Assembly (NCBI GenBank): GCA_011389895.1
Contig: JAABTN010000024.1
Location: 1-46,430 of the forward strand
Direction of reading: 5' to 3'
Length of the DNA: 46,430 nt
DNA from: Maritimibacter sp.
GTDB taxonomy: Bacteria; Pseudomonadota; Alphaproteobacteria; Rhodobacterales; Rhodobacteraceae
Shown here: positions 7,850-16,047 of the stretch, piece after piece
Layout: every line of letters begins with the position of its first letter
How positions within the stretch are numbered: position 1 is the stretch's first letter
Translations under genes and position numbers: made by a program
The notes under the pieces: generated by a model
Database searches by the model: none
Told to the model about the DNA's origin: nothing
Seen by the model: the letters and a program-made list of their open reading frames with translations, nothing else

Positions 7850-9283
7850 ATGACAACCAAGCCAGCCACCCATGTGAACCCGGTCGATGGCGCCTTTGAA
7901 GCCCGTTTGAAACGTGTCCTGCCGGGTGCGTGTTTCCGCGCGACCGACCCGGCCTATCTGGAAGAGCCTCGGGGGCTCTATCGCGGGGTTGCCGGGTTGG
8001 TGGTCGCGCCCGGATCGACCGATGAGGTCGCCACGCTGGTGCGCACCTGCCACGATGCGCGCGTTGGTATCGTGCCCTATGGCGGCGGCACCGGGTTGGT
8101 CGGGGGGCAGATCATGGCCGAGGGGCCGCGCCCGGTGATCTTGTCGCTGGAGCGCATGACCCGGATCCGGGCGATCCATCCCCAAGAAAACGTGCTCGTG
8201 GCCGAAGCCGGGGCGATCCTTGCCGAGGTGCAGGCGGCGGCGAAGGCGGCGGATCGGTTGTTTCCGCTGTCTCTTGCCTCGGAAGGGTCGGCGCGCATCG
8301 GTGGCGTGCTGGCGACCAACGCGGGCGGGGTCAATGTGCTGCGCTATGGCAACGCGCGCGAGCTGTGCCTGGGGCTTGAGGCGGTGCTGCCGGATGGGCA
8401 GGTATGGCACGGGTTGAAGCGGCTCAGGAAGGACAACACCGGTTATGATCTGCGCGGCTTGATGATCGGGGCCGAAGGCACGCTTGGCATCATCACCGCC
8501 GCCAGCCTTCGGCTGTTCGCGCGTCCGGCGCAACGCGGCACCGCGCTGGTGTCGGTGCGCGATCCGGAGGCGGCGCTGGCGCTTTTGGCAATGGCGGGCG
8601 ACATGGCGGGCGGGGCGATCTCTGCGTTCGAACTGGTGTCCGGGGTGGGCGCGCGGTTTCTTGTCGAGGCCGCGTTGCCCGCACGCTGCCCGATCGACCC
8701 GGCGCCGGACTGGTCGGTGCTGATCGAGCTGGGCGTGGGCCCGGCGGATGACCCAGAGGGGCTGTTGACCAGCCTGTTTGAGCGCGCGTTGTCCGAGGGG
8801 CTCGTCACCGACGGGGTCATCGCGCAATCCGAGGCGCAGCGCGACGCGATCTGGGCGATGCGCGAAGAGATTCCGCTGGCTAACCGGCGCATTGGCGCGA
8901 TCTCGTCGCACGACATATCCCTGCCGCTGTCTGAGATTGCCGCGTTTCTCGACACGGCGGGGCAGGCGGTGGCCGCGCTGGGGCCGTTCCGGATTAATGC
9001 TTTCGGGCATCTGGGTGACGGCAACCTGCATTACAACATTTTTCCCCCCGAGGGTCGGGAGAAGGCCGAATTCGCGGATCGGCGTGCCGAGGTGGCCCGC
9101 GTGATCTATGATCTCGTGGCCGCGCGGGGCGGATCGTTTTCCGCCGAACACGGGGTCGGGCGGCTCAAGGTCGCGGACCTGTCGCAGTATGGCGACCCGG
9201 TCGGGCTGGCCGCGATGCGGGCGATCAAGAGCGCGCTGGACCCAGAAGGGATCATGAACCCCGGCGTGCTGTTTTCCGCGTGA
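7850..9283 (+). CDS. FAD-linked oxidase, D-2-hydroxyglutarate/D-lactate/glycolate dehydrogenase type
   Basis: A 477-residue flavoenzyme with an N-terminal PCMH FAD-binding domain (about 45-225) and a C-terminal FAD-oxidase C domain (about 230-475). The FAD pyrophosphate loop reads PYGGGTGLVGG (76-86). GHLGDGNLHYN begins at about 386, supplying metal-binding histidines, and EHGVG is at 433-437. This combination is typical of D-2-hydroxyglutarate dehydrogenases and GlcD/D-lactate dehydrogenases, which oxidise D-2-hydroxyacids and pass electrons to an ETF or quinone. Without GlcE/GlcF genes beside it, a D-2-hydroxyglutarate dehydrogenase-like single-subunit enzyme is more likely than the glycolate oxidase complex. 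It starts 48 bp after the MBL-fold gene and is followed by a hairpin terminator. Confidence 0.88.
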   Translation: MTTKPATHVNPVDGAFEARLKRVLPGACFRATDPAYLEEPRGLYRGVAGLVVAPGSTDEVATLVRTCHDARVGIVPYGGGTGLVGGQIMAEGPRPVILSLERMTRIRAIHPQENVLVAEAGAILAEVQAAAKAADRLFPLSLASEGSARIGGVLATNAGGVNVLRYGNARELCLGLEAVLPDGQVWHGLKRLRKDNTGYDLRGLMIGAEGTLGIITAASLRLFARPAQRGTALVSVRDPEAALALLAMAGDMAGGAISAFELVSGVGARFLVEAALPARCPIDPAPDWSVLIELGVGPADDPEGLLTSLFERALSEGLVTDGVIAQSEAQRDAIWAMREEIPLANRRIGAISSHDISLPLSEIAAFLDTAGQAVAALGPFRINAFGHLGDGNLHYNIFPPEGREKAEFADRRAEVARVIYDLVAARGGSFSAEHGVGRLKVADLSQYGDPVGLAAMRAIKSALDPEGIMNPGVLFSA

Positions 9284-9322
9284 GCAGGTTTGCGTGCGCA
9301 TTGCGGGGCGGGCGGATACAGG

Positions 9323-9353
9323 AACGCCCCGCCGGGGGGAGTGGCGGGGCGTT
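9323..9353. terminator. Rho-independent-type terminator after the FAD oxidase gene
   Basis: AACGCCCCGCC (9323-9333) pairs perfectly with GGCGGGGCGTT (9343-9353) around a 9-nt loop, and a short T run (9358-9361) follows on the plus strand. It begins 40 bp after the flavoenzyme stop, between convergent genes. Confidence 0.7.
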
Positions 9354-9417
9354 GCACTTTTACGTGCTGATGCAAGCAGCGGTCATTTGACTGACCACCC
9401 TCTGAATAGCCGGGGTT

Positions 9418-9436
9418 TATGAACAAAAGGTTCATA
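9418..9436. repeat. Short perfect inverted repeat between convergent genes
   Basis: TATGAAC (9418-9424) and GTTCATA (9430-9436) are separated by 5 bp. It lies 40 bp past the apt stop and could be a weak terminator stem or a protein site. The GAAC/GTTC core faces inward, so it is not an SOS-box direct repeat. Confidence 0.35.
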
Positions 9437-9475
9437 GGCGCGAGAAATTTTTCCGGTCCTCAGACCCCCTGCGTC

Positions 9476-10015
9476 TCAATCACCTTCGAATTCGCACAGA
9501 ACGTGGACATCCATACCCATGTCTTCCAGTTTCGCGCGCCCGCCAAGGTCGGGCAGGTCGATGATGAAAGCGCAGCCGATGATCTCGCCCCCGAGCTGTT
9601 CGACCAGCTGGATGCCCGCCGCCGCCGTGCCGCCGGTCGCCAGAAGATCATCGACCATGAGCACCTTCTCGCCCGGCTCGATGGCGTCGCTGTGCACCTC
9701 CATCACCGCTTCAGCATATTCCAGCGCATAGGCCTGGCTCAGCGTCGCACCGGGCAGCTTGCCCTTCTTGCGGATCGGTGTGAACCCGACCGAAAGCTGG
9801 TGGGCGATGGCCCCGCCGATGATGAACCCGCGCGCCTCCAGCCCCACGACCTTGTCGATCTCTTCGCCGGCAAAGGGGTGCAAAAGCTGGTCGATACACA
9901 TGCGAAACCCGCGCGGATCGGCAAACAGCGTGGTCACATCGCGAAACATGATGCCCTCGACGGGGAAGTCGGCGATGGTGCGGATGTAATCCTTGACGGT
10001 TTTCCGGCTGGTCAT
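9476..10015 (-). CDS. apt: Adenine phosphoribosyltransferase
   Basis: A 179-residue protein of standard length that makes AMP from adenine and PRPP in purine salvage. The phosphoribosyltransferase motif [13 protein letters not shown] spans 118-130, and [11 protein letters not shown] (58-68) forms the adjacent loop seen in Apt enzymes. [10 protein letters not shown] near 21-30 is the adenine-binding hood segment. It overlaps the upstream DUF2927 gene by 4 bp (ATGA) and is the last gene of a three-gene operon with mtnP. MtnP releases adenine from methylthioadenosine and Apt recycles it. Confidence 0.96.
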   Translation of the reverse strand: MTSRKTVKDYIRTIADFPVEGIMFRDVTTLFADPRGFRMCIDQLLHPFAGEEIDKVVGLEARGFIIGGAIAHQLSVGFTPIRKKGKLPGATLSQAYALEYAEAVMEVHSDAIEPGEKVLMVDDLLATGGTAAAGIQLVEQLGGEIIGCAFIIDLPDLGGRAKLEDMGMDVHVLCEFEGD

Positions 10016-10701
10016 CTTATGGTGTCCCTTTGGTAGTGGCGGGTCAGCGCCATGATGTCTTGCGTGCCGAGCGTCGTCCTCGCGTTGGAATCTTGCGAAA
10101 AGATGGATTTGTCGTCGTAATAGGGGTTCTTGATGTCGGTCATCAGGCCAAGGCCCTGGGTGATCTCTTCCAACATCGCGCTCTCGTAGGCGCGGATTTC
10201 CATGGTGGTCGAGAAAATGATGACGACCCGCAGGATGGCCCCGGTTTCGGGGTGAGACAACATGCGCACCGAGGCCCCGCCAAGCGGCGTGCCATCGACC
10301 CCGTCGATCCCGGTGCCCTCGATCGGCTCGCCCATGGCGATGTCCGGAAAATAGATGTCGATCTCTGCCGTGGCGTCCCGTGCGACTTCGACAAGCCGGA
10401 CACCGGCGGCGGCTCGGTTGATCTCCTGTATCGCGCGTTCCACGGCGGCCATGGCGCGCAGGCGTTTTCCGCCGAGGTAGGCGGGGTCCATGCGGCGGAT
10501 CGAGACCCGGATCGGAGCCTTGCGGTCCCAGCGGACCATTGGCTTGGCGCAGGTGCCGCCGGGCGGCGCGCCACAGGCGACGGCGTTGTAGAAGACGTCA
10601 TCGGTCAGGGGCCCCGAGGTTTCGACATATTCCTGCGCCGGGGCGGTCCCGGCCCATGTCGCGACGAGTAAGGCGAGGGCGGGGAGCGCGGAGTGGATCA
10701 T
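10012..10701 (-). CDS. DUF2927 domain protein, exported
   Basis: A 229-residue protein with a cleavable signal peptide (about residues 1-22, ending near APAQE). The rest matches, from memory, the DUF2927 family common in Rhodobacteraceae. Visible features are a basic [14 protein letters not shown] segment near 57-70, an [14 protein letters not shown] region, and a C-terminal [13 protein letters not shown] segment. The last resembles a degenerate metallopeptidase helix in which the usual HEXXH is EEITQ. Two cysteines ([12 protein letters not shown]) may form a disulphide. It overlaps mtnP and apt by 4 bp each, so all three are translationally coupled, yet this protein should lie outside the cytoplasm. 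Function is unknown. Confidence 0.85.
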   Translation of the reverse strand: MIHSALPALALLVATWAGTAPAQEYVETSGPLTDDVFYNAVACGAPPGGTCAKPMVRWDRKAPIRVSIRRMDPAYLGGKRLRAMAAVERAIQEINRAAAGVRLVEVARDATAEIDIYFPDIAMGEPIEGTGIDGVDGTPLGGASVRMLSHPETGAILRVVIIFSTTMEIRAYESAMLEEITQGLGLMTDIKNPYYDDKSIFSQDSNARTTLGTQDIMALTRHYQRDTIR

Positions 10702-11573
10702 GGGCCGAGCACCCGGCCCGCCACGCTTGACAGCTTGGCGACCAGCGCGGGGTCACGTTTGTCCGGAGCGGTCATGATCGCATGTTCCAGCGCCCGGTCG
10801 CAGCCATGCGGGCAGGGCGCGCGCGCGGCGCCGATCAGCCCGGGCAGACGGGCGATCAGGTCGCGCGCATGGGCGGAATTTGCCCCGAGGGTGTCGAGAA
10901 TGGTGTTGATGTCGACCTCGCCATGGTGCGGGTGCCAGCTATCGTAATCGGTGATCATCGCCACCGAAGCATAGTCGATTTCGGCTTCGCGGGCGAGCTT
11001 TGCCTCCGGCATATTGGTCATGCCGATCACGTCGCACCCCCAGACCTCGCGGTACAACCGGCTTTCGGCCAACGTCGAGAATTGCGGGCCTTCCATGGCA
11101 AGATAGGTGCCGCCCATGTGCACGCGCACGCCTGCGCCTTTGGCAGCGGTGAAACAAGCGTCGGCCAGCCGGGGGCAGACCGGGTGGGCGAGGCTCACAT
11201 GGGCGACGCAACCGGTTCCGAAAAAGCTTTTCTCCCGCGCGATGGTGCGGTCGATGAATTGATCGACGATCACGAAATCGCCTGGTGCCATGTTGTCGCG
11301 AAACGACCCGCAGGCCGAGACCGAGATGATGTCGGTCACGCCCAATTGCTTCAGCGCATCGATATTGGCGCGGTAGGGGACGGTGGCGGGGCTGTGCACG
11401 TGCCCGCGACCGTGGCGCGGCAGAAAGGCCATCGGAACAGTATCGAGCACCCCGGTCAGGATATCGTCCGACGGCGCGCCCCAAGGCGTCTCGACGGCCT
11501 GCCATCCGGCCCCCTCGAGCCCGTCGATGTCGTAAAGGCCCGATCCCCCGATGACCCCGATCATAGTCTTCAT
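10698..11573 (-). CDS. mtnP: S-methyl-5'-thioadenosine phosphorylase
   Basis: A 291-residue PNP/MTAP-family enzyme that cleaves methylthioadenosine with phosphate to adenine and methylthioribose-1-phosphate. The N-terminus MKTMIGVIGGSGLYDIDGLE carries the GGSGLYD phosphate-binding loop. PRHGRGHVHSP near residue 53 and VSACGSFRDNM near 86 are typical, and MEGPQFST near 182 contacts the nucleoside. The start at 11573 is preferred because the fold begins there and AAGGGT lies just upstream as a ribosome-binding site; the frame remains open further 5' without homology. It heads the coupled operon mtnP-DUF2927-apt. Confidence 0.95.
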   Translation of the reverse strand: MKTMIGVIGGSGLYDIDGLEGAGWQAVETPWGAPSDDILTGVLDTVPMAFLPRHGRGHVHSPATVPYRANIDALKQLGVTDIISVSACGSFRDNMAPGDFVIVDQFIDRTIAREKSFFGTGCVAHVSLAHPVCPRLADACFTAAKGAGVRVHMGGTYLAMEGPQFSTLAESRLYREVWGCDVIGMTNMPEAKLAREAEIDYASVAMITDYDSWHPHHGEVDINTILDTLGANSAHARDLIARLPGLIGAARAPCPHGCDRALEHAIMTAPDKRDPALVAKLSSVAGRVLGP

Positions 11574-11715
11574 GCGATACCCTTTGCCATCTTCCCCAAA
11601 GGATGCTGACCACTGGCCCGATTTCAACCACTTTTCACCCATGGGGCGAGCGGACCCCATGATTATTTCTCGACTTGGTCCAATTGAGGCCAAACTTCGC
11701 CTTCACAAGGTCAGC

Positions 11716-12312
11716 ATGTTCAGAAATTTGCTTGACCATGTGCCCCGCCCCGCGAACGCCGCGCTCATGCCGACCCTCGGTTTCCTTGCGGTCTACGTGT
11801 TGGTTCACGAGACCGGTTTCACCATATCGGGGCGCGATATTCACCCGCTGCCGCTGGGGGCGTTGGCTTTCGGCCTGCTCTTGGGGCTCGATACGACCAC
11901 CCGCGCGCAGGCGCGCACCTTTTTCATTCGTCTGGGTCTGTGTTGTGTCACGCTTGGCAGCGTGTTTGTCATCCTGTCGATCATGCCGGTCGAACCGGTG
12001 CTTGTGCAAAAGGCATGGGTGTCGATCGCGTCGCTCTTCGCGGTGGTCTTCGCGGGGTTCACGTTCTTTGGCAGCGATGCGGACCTTCAGGCAATGTCAT
12101 GTCGCTGGTCCCCGAAAGAGACGCCGGACAAGCGCGGGATCATGGCCATCGCCAGCCTTCGCCTTGCATGGGATGCCTTCGCCGCGGCCTTGGCTTTTCG
12201 TTACCTGTCGGTCGAGCTTTGGGTGCTGACCGTCACCTTCGGCCGGGTGGTGAGCTTTTTCCTGTTCGAACTGGCCGTTGTGGCCCTGCTGTATCGTCCG
12301 TCCCGCCCGTGA
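11716..12312 (+). CDS. Integral membrane protein of unknown function
   Basis: A 198-residue hydrophobic protein with four or five predicted membrane segments: roughly 20-35, 45-60, 75-97, 105-120 and 165-190. It has no motif I recognise. The start at 11716 is supported by an AAGG ribosome-binding site 5 bp upstream; an earlier in-frame ATG at 11659 would add 19 residues and has weaker support. It is divergent from mtnP, sharing an intergenic promoter region, and converges on the flavin reductase gene with 30 bp between stops. The loop FFGSDADLQAMSCRWSPKET appears soluble. I cannot assign a role. Confidence 0.65.
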   Translation: MFRNLLDHVPRPANAALMPTLGFLAVYVLVHETGFTISGRDIHPLPLGALAFGLLLGLDTTTRAQARTFFIRLGLCCVTLGSVFVILSIMPVEPVLVQKAWVSIASLFAVVFAGFTFFGSDADLQAMSCRWSPKETPDKRGIMAIASLRLAWDAFAAALAFRYLSVELWVLTVTFGRVVSFFLFELAVVALLYRPSRP

Positions 12313-12342
12313 CACGGCAGGTTGGCCGGGCCTTGACCCCGG

Positions 12343-12951
12343 TCAGCCATCGTCCGGTCGGGTCAGCTCGAAGGTATCCCGGATGATCGTGTAGTCGCGG
12401 TATCCCAGCCGGCTTACCATCCCGAACTTGGTCACATCGAATTTACCATCGACAAGGCAATCGTCACGGATGTGCACGCCGACCACGCGCCCGATCACGA
12501 GATAATTGTTCTCACCCTCCAAAGGCACCAGTTGGCTCAACCGGCATTCGAGCGACGCAGGCGACAGCGCCACGCGTGAACAGGCAATTTCGCTACAGGA
12601 GGTCTTGGTCACCTTGGAATGGGGGAATTCGTCGTCCGAGGCGGCGAGGGATTGGGACGAGGCGTTCATCTCGTGCAGCGCCTCTTCTTCGACCACGTTG
12701 ACGCAAAAGACCCCGGTCTGGTCGATGTTGCCCAGCGTATCCTTGCCGCGTGCGCGGTCGGTCTTGGCCCCGGTCGAGGCGAACATGACTTGTGGCGGGG
12801 TATAGGCCACGCCGTTGAAGAAGGAATACGGGGCAAGATTGTCGTAGCCGCGCGTGGAGCGTGTCGAAATCCAGCCGATGGGGCGGGGGGAAATGATCGC
12901 GTTGAACGGGTTGTGGGGCAGGCCGTGGCCGTCTTCGGGGCGGTAGAACAT
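12343..12951 (-). CDS. Flavin reductase-like FMN-binding split-barrel protein
   Basis: A 202-residue protein of the flavin reductase-like domain family. It starts MFYRPEDGHGLPHNPFNAI and continues IISPRPIGWISTRS (about 19-32), the strand that binds the FMN phosphate. NLAPYSFFNGVAYTPPQVMF follows (about 38-57), where PYSFFN is a hallmark. DTLGNIDQTGVFCVNVV and LECRLSQL follow in the usual order. Such proteins are FMN-binding oxidoreductases or reductase partners of monooxygenases; no monooxygenase gene is adjacent. It is divergent from the GNAT gene, and an inverted repeat sits in the shared gap. Confidence 0.85.
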   Translation of the reverse strand: MFYRPEDGHGLPHNPFNAIISPRPIGWISTRSTRGYDNLAPYSFFNGVAYTPPQVMFASTGAKTDRARGKDTLGNIDQTGVFCVNVVEEEALHEMNASSQSLAASDDEFPHSKVTKTSCSEIACSRVALSPASLECRLSQLVPLEGENNYLVIGRVVGVHIRDDCLVDGKFDVTKFGMVSRLGYRDYTIIRDTFELTRPDDG

Positions 12952-12983
12952 GGGAAACCTCTTCGCACTTGACCCTAGCTACC

Positions 12984-13009
12984 CCGGTTTCGCCGAGAAG
13001 GGAAACCGG
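12984..13009. promoter_or_regulatory. Inverted repeat in the flavin reductase/GNAT divergent gap
   Basis: CCGGTTTC (12984-12991) and GAAACCGG (13002-13009) form a perfect 8-bp inverted repeat with a 10-bp spacer. It sits 33 bp upstream of the flavin reductase start. It could be an operator shared by the divergent genes or an RNA hairpin in a leader. Confidence 0.4.
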
Positions 13010-13102
13010 ACGCTGCGGGAATCTTTCGAAGAATTCGGTTGAAGTCTTTGAAACGGCAGGCGGCGCGGGGTATGCGGGAAAAAACCTGAGACGGGGGATC
13101 CG

Positions 13103-13588
13103 CTGTATACGCTCGCCACAGAAACACCGGACGACTGGTGGGAGATCGAGGCGCTCTATGACCTGTGTTTCGCACCGGGTCGCGAGGCCTTGTCGTCCTA
13201 TCGTCTGCGCGATGATGTCGATCCGGTGTCCGAACTGTCGCTGACCGCGCGCGACCCTGACGGCATCCTTGGCGGTGCGATCCGGTTCTGGCCGGTGCAT
13301 GTCGGGGCGCATGATGCGCTTTTGCTTGGTCCGGTGGCGGTGCACCCGACGCGACAAGGCGAAGGGCTGGGCGGGCTCTTGATCCGGGGGAGCCTGAACC
13401 GCGCGGCGCGCATGGGGTGGGACCGTGTCCTGCTGGTCGGTGACGCGCCCTATTACGCGCGCTTCGGGTTCGACAAGCTCGCGGACGTGGAAATGCCGCC
13501 GCCCACCAACCCGGCCCGTGTTCTGGGCAATGCCCTGACCCCCGGGGCCTGGAACGGGGTTGCCGGGCGCGTCACGCGTTGGGTCTGA
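13103..13588 (+). CDS. GNAT-family N-acetyltransferase with a non-ATG start
   Basis: A GNAT fold is clear from LLLGPVAVHPTRQGEGLGG, the acetyl-CoA pyrophosphate loop (Q/RxxGxG), followed by GWDRVLLVGDAPYYARFGF, the final strands common to the YhbS-like group. The frame opens at 13052 after a stop, and no ATG or GTG lies in frame before the conserved region. The family-like sequence LYTLATETPDDWWEIEALYD begins at a CTG (13103) preceded by GGGGGA (13093-13098), so CTG is the best guess. The TTG at 13190 would delete the first strand and helix. The predicted length is 161 residues. Substrate unknown. It converges on ptsP with 6 bp between stops. Confidence 0.75.
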   Translation: MYTLATETPDDWWEIEALYDLCFAPGREALSSYRLRDDVDPVSELSLTARDPDGILGGAIRFWPVHVGAHDALLLGPVAVHPTRQGEGLGGLLIRGSLNRAARMGWDRVLLVGDAPYYARFGFDKLADVEMPPPTNPARVLGNALTPGAWNGVAGRVTRWV

Positions 13589-13594
13589 GGGCTT

Positions 13595-15850
13595 TCACCG
13601 GCGAAACAGGTAATCCATGACCGGCCCGCGCACCGATTGCAGGCTGGATTTACGCGCGTGGTCGATCACGTCGCGCAATTCGCCCAGATCCGTGCGCCGG
13701 ATCAGGTGTTTGACCGGCCCGATCGAGGCCGCGCGCATCGACAGGTACCGCATCCCGAGGGCTGCGAAACAGACCGCTTCCACCGGGCGTCCCGCGTCCT
13801 CGCCACAGAACGACAGCGGCGTATCGGCTTCTTCACAGCGTTGAACGATCATTTCGATCATGTTGAGAAACGAGGTGTTGAGCGTGTCATAGCGGCGGCG
13901 CACCCGCTCGTTCTCGCGGTCGGCGGCGAAAAAGAATTGCTTGAGATCGTTACCGCCGATCGAGATGAAATCGGCTTCCTCGAAAAACTGGCGCGGCGCG
14001 AAGGCGAGCGAGGGGGTCTCAAGCATGGCCCCGACGCGCGTTTCAGTGGGCAGGACATGTCCCATGCGCCGCTCACGCTCAAGTTCCCGCAAGAAGATCT
14101 CGCGCGCCTCCGAAAATTCGTCGAATTGCGCGATGAAGGGGAACATGACCGACAGCTCCCGGCCCGCTGCCGCACGGATCAGCGCCTGCAACTGCATCCG
14201 CATGACGCCGGGTTTGTCGAGACCGACCCGGATCGCGCGCCAGCCGAGCGCCGGGTTCGGCTCCTCGGTCGGCTTCATGTAGGGCAGCACCTTGTCCGAC
14301 CCGATGTCGAGCGTGCGAAACACCACGCGCTTGCCGTCGGCCGCGTCGAGCACGCGGGAATAGAGCTTTGCCAATTCGCCCCGGCGCGGCACGTTGGAGC
14401 GCACGAGAAACTGCAACTCGGTGCGAAACAGCCCGACGCCTTCGGCCCCCGAGCCTTCGAGCGACGGCAAATCGGCCATCAGGCCCGCGTTCATCGTCAA
14501 GGTCACGGTTTCCCCGTCGAGCGAGGTGGCGGGTTTGTCGCGCAGGCCGACATAGCGTTCCTGCTGTTCGGCCTGCATCGCGATCTTGTCCTTGAAGGCC
14601 GCGCGCACGCTGTCTTCGGGGCGCAGGTGGACCACGCCCTGTTCACCGTCCACGATGATCGCATCGCCGTTCAGCGCCTCGGTGGTGATGTTCCCGGCAT
14701 TGACCACAAGCGGGATCGCCCAAGCGCGCGCCACCACGGCGGCATGCGAGGCGACCGAGCCACCCGCGAGCACGATCCCCCGAAGCGTGCGACCGTATTC
14801 CAATAGCTCGCCCGGGCCGATGTTCTGGGCGACGAGGATCGGGTTTTCCGGCATGTCCGCGCCGGTGTCGTCACCTTGACCCGTCAGGATGCGGAGCAGC
14901 CGGTTGGACAGGTCATCCAGATCATGCAGACGTTCGCGCAGGTAGGCGTCGGGCACCTGCGCCATGCGCGCACGGGCGAGGGATTGCTCTTTCTCCACGG
15001 CGGCTTCGGCGGAGAGACCGCGAAAGATGTCTTCTTCCATCCGCCGCATCCAGCCCTTGGAATTGGCGAACATGCGGTAGGCCTGAAGCACCTGCACCTG
15101 GTCCTTGTCCGCGGTGAGCGATGTGGCGAGCAATTCATCCACCGAAACCCGCAATTCATCGACCGCCGCGTGCAGGCGGCGCGCCTCTTCGTGGGGATCG
15201 TCGGCGATGGGGTTGGTCACGACCACGCGCGGTTCATGGAGCCAGACGTTGCCTTCGGCGATGCCCTCTTGCCCCACCGACCCCCGGAACATCGCCGGGC
15301 GCTGGTGCAGGGCGGCAAGTGCTGCGCCTTCACCGATAAAGGCGCCCAATTCGGTCATCTCGGCCAACACCATGGCCACGACTTCCATGCCGTAAACCTC
15401 GTCGTCCGAGAAAGCGCGCGCCTCTTTCGATTGCACGACCAGCACGCCCAGCGTTTCGCCAAGCCGCTGCACCGGGATGCCGAGGAAGGACGAGAACACC
15501 TCTTCCCCGGTTTCCGGCATGTAGCGAAACCCGCGCTCGGACGGCGCATCGGGGGCATTGATGATCCGGTTGGTGCGCGCCACGCGCCCCACGAGCCCTT
15601 CGCCCACCCGCATGCGGGTCTGGTGCACGGCGGTCGGGTTCAGACCCTCGGTCGCGCACAGCTCTAGCGTGTCGGAATCGCGAAACAGGTAGATCGAACA
15701 GACCTCGACCCCGATAGAGGTGGCGATGATCTCGGTCACCTTGTCGAGGCGCTCCTGGCCTGCCGAATCCGCGGCCAAGGCCTCGCGAAGCCGCCCGAGG
15801 AGCTTTCGGCTCTCGGTCGGTTCTTCGGTTCGGGGCGTTTTTTGTTCCAA
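13595..15850 (-). CDS. ptsP: Phosphoenolpyruvate-protein phosphotransferase PtsP (EI-Ntr)
   Basis: A 751-residue enzyme I of the nitrogen-related phosphotransferase system, which passes phosphate from PEP to NPr and then EIIA-Ntr to regulate nitrogen, potassium and envelope functions. Domain order: GAF sensor (about 20-170), PEP-utilising N-terminal domain (about 185-310), phosphohistidine domain with H369 in GGSVASHAAVVARA, and the PEP-binding TIM barrel (about 410-740) with catalytic C682 in LSFCGEDAG. The GAF domain distinguishes PtsP from sugar-PTS enzyme I; in other proteobacteria it senses glutamine. It lies downstream of lysC on the same strand across about 200 bp. Confidence 0.95.
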   Translation of the reverse strand: MEQKTPRTEEPTESRKLLGRLREALAADSAGQERLDKVTEIIATSIGVEVCSIYLFRDSDTLELCATEGLNPTAVHQTRMRVGEGLVGRVARTNRIINAPDAPSERGFRYMPETGEEVFSSFLGIPVQRLGETLGVLVVQSKEARAFSDDEVYGMEVVAMVLAEMTELGAFIGEGAALAALHQRPAMFRGSVGQEGIAEGNVWLHEPRVVVTNPIADDPHEEARRLHAAVDELRVSVDELLATSLTADKDQVQVLQAYRMFANSKGWMRRMEEDIFRGLSAEAAVEKEQSLARARMAQVPDAYLRERLHDLDDLSNRLLRILTGQGDDTGADMPENPILVAQNIGPGELLEYGRTLRGIVLAGGSVASHAAVVARAWAIPLVVNAGNITTEALNGDAIIVDGEQGVVHLRPEDSVRAAFKDKIAMQAEQQERYVGLRDKPATSLDGETVTLTMNAGLMADLPSLEGSGAEGVGLFRTELQFLVRSNVPRRGELAKLYSRVLDAADGKRVVFRTLDIGSDKVLPYMKPTEEPNPALGWRAIRVGLDKPGVMRMQLQALIRAAAGRELSVMFPFIAQFDEFSEAREIFLRELERERRMGHVLPTETRVGAMLETPSLAFAPRQFFEEADFISIGGNDLKQFFFAADRENERVRRRYDTLNTSFLNMIEMIVQRCEEADTPLSFCGEDAGRPVEAVCFAALGMRYLSMRAASIGPVKHLIRRTDLGELRDVIDHARKSSLQSVRGPVMDYLFRR

Positions 15851-16047
15851 GACAAAGGCTTTCCGGTCATTCGACTGGGTTAAACCACAGCGTCCTCCCG
15901 GTGTGAAAGCGTTTTCGTCGCCGCAGTGCCGCGAAACGAGGGATGCTTATCCTTTCGGCGGTTCGAGACCCGTCCCGCCGCCATGGTTAGCGGCGAAAAT
16001 CCGCGTGGTGGGGCGCGCCAATGGGCGGCGAGACGCGGACGGTAGGC

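Noticed and set aside
7148..9301. 717-codon open frame on the minus strand opposite the MBL and FAD oxidase genes
   Set aside because: It spans two well-supported plus-strand genes, and its protein is extremely rich in Arg, His, Gln and Pro with no family match. It is a GC-skew shadow.
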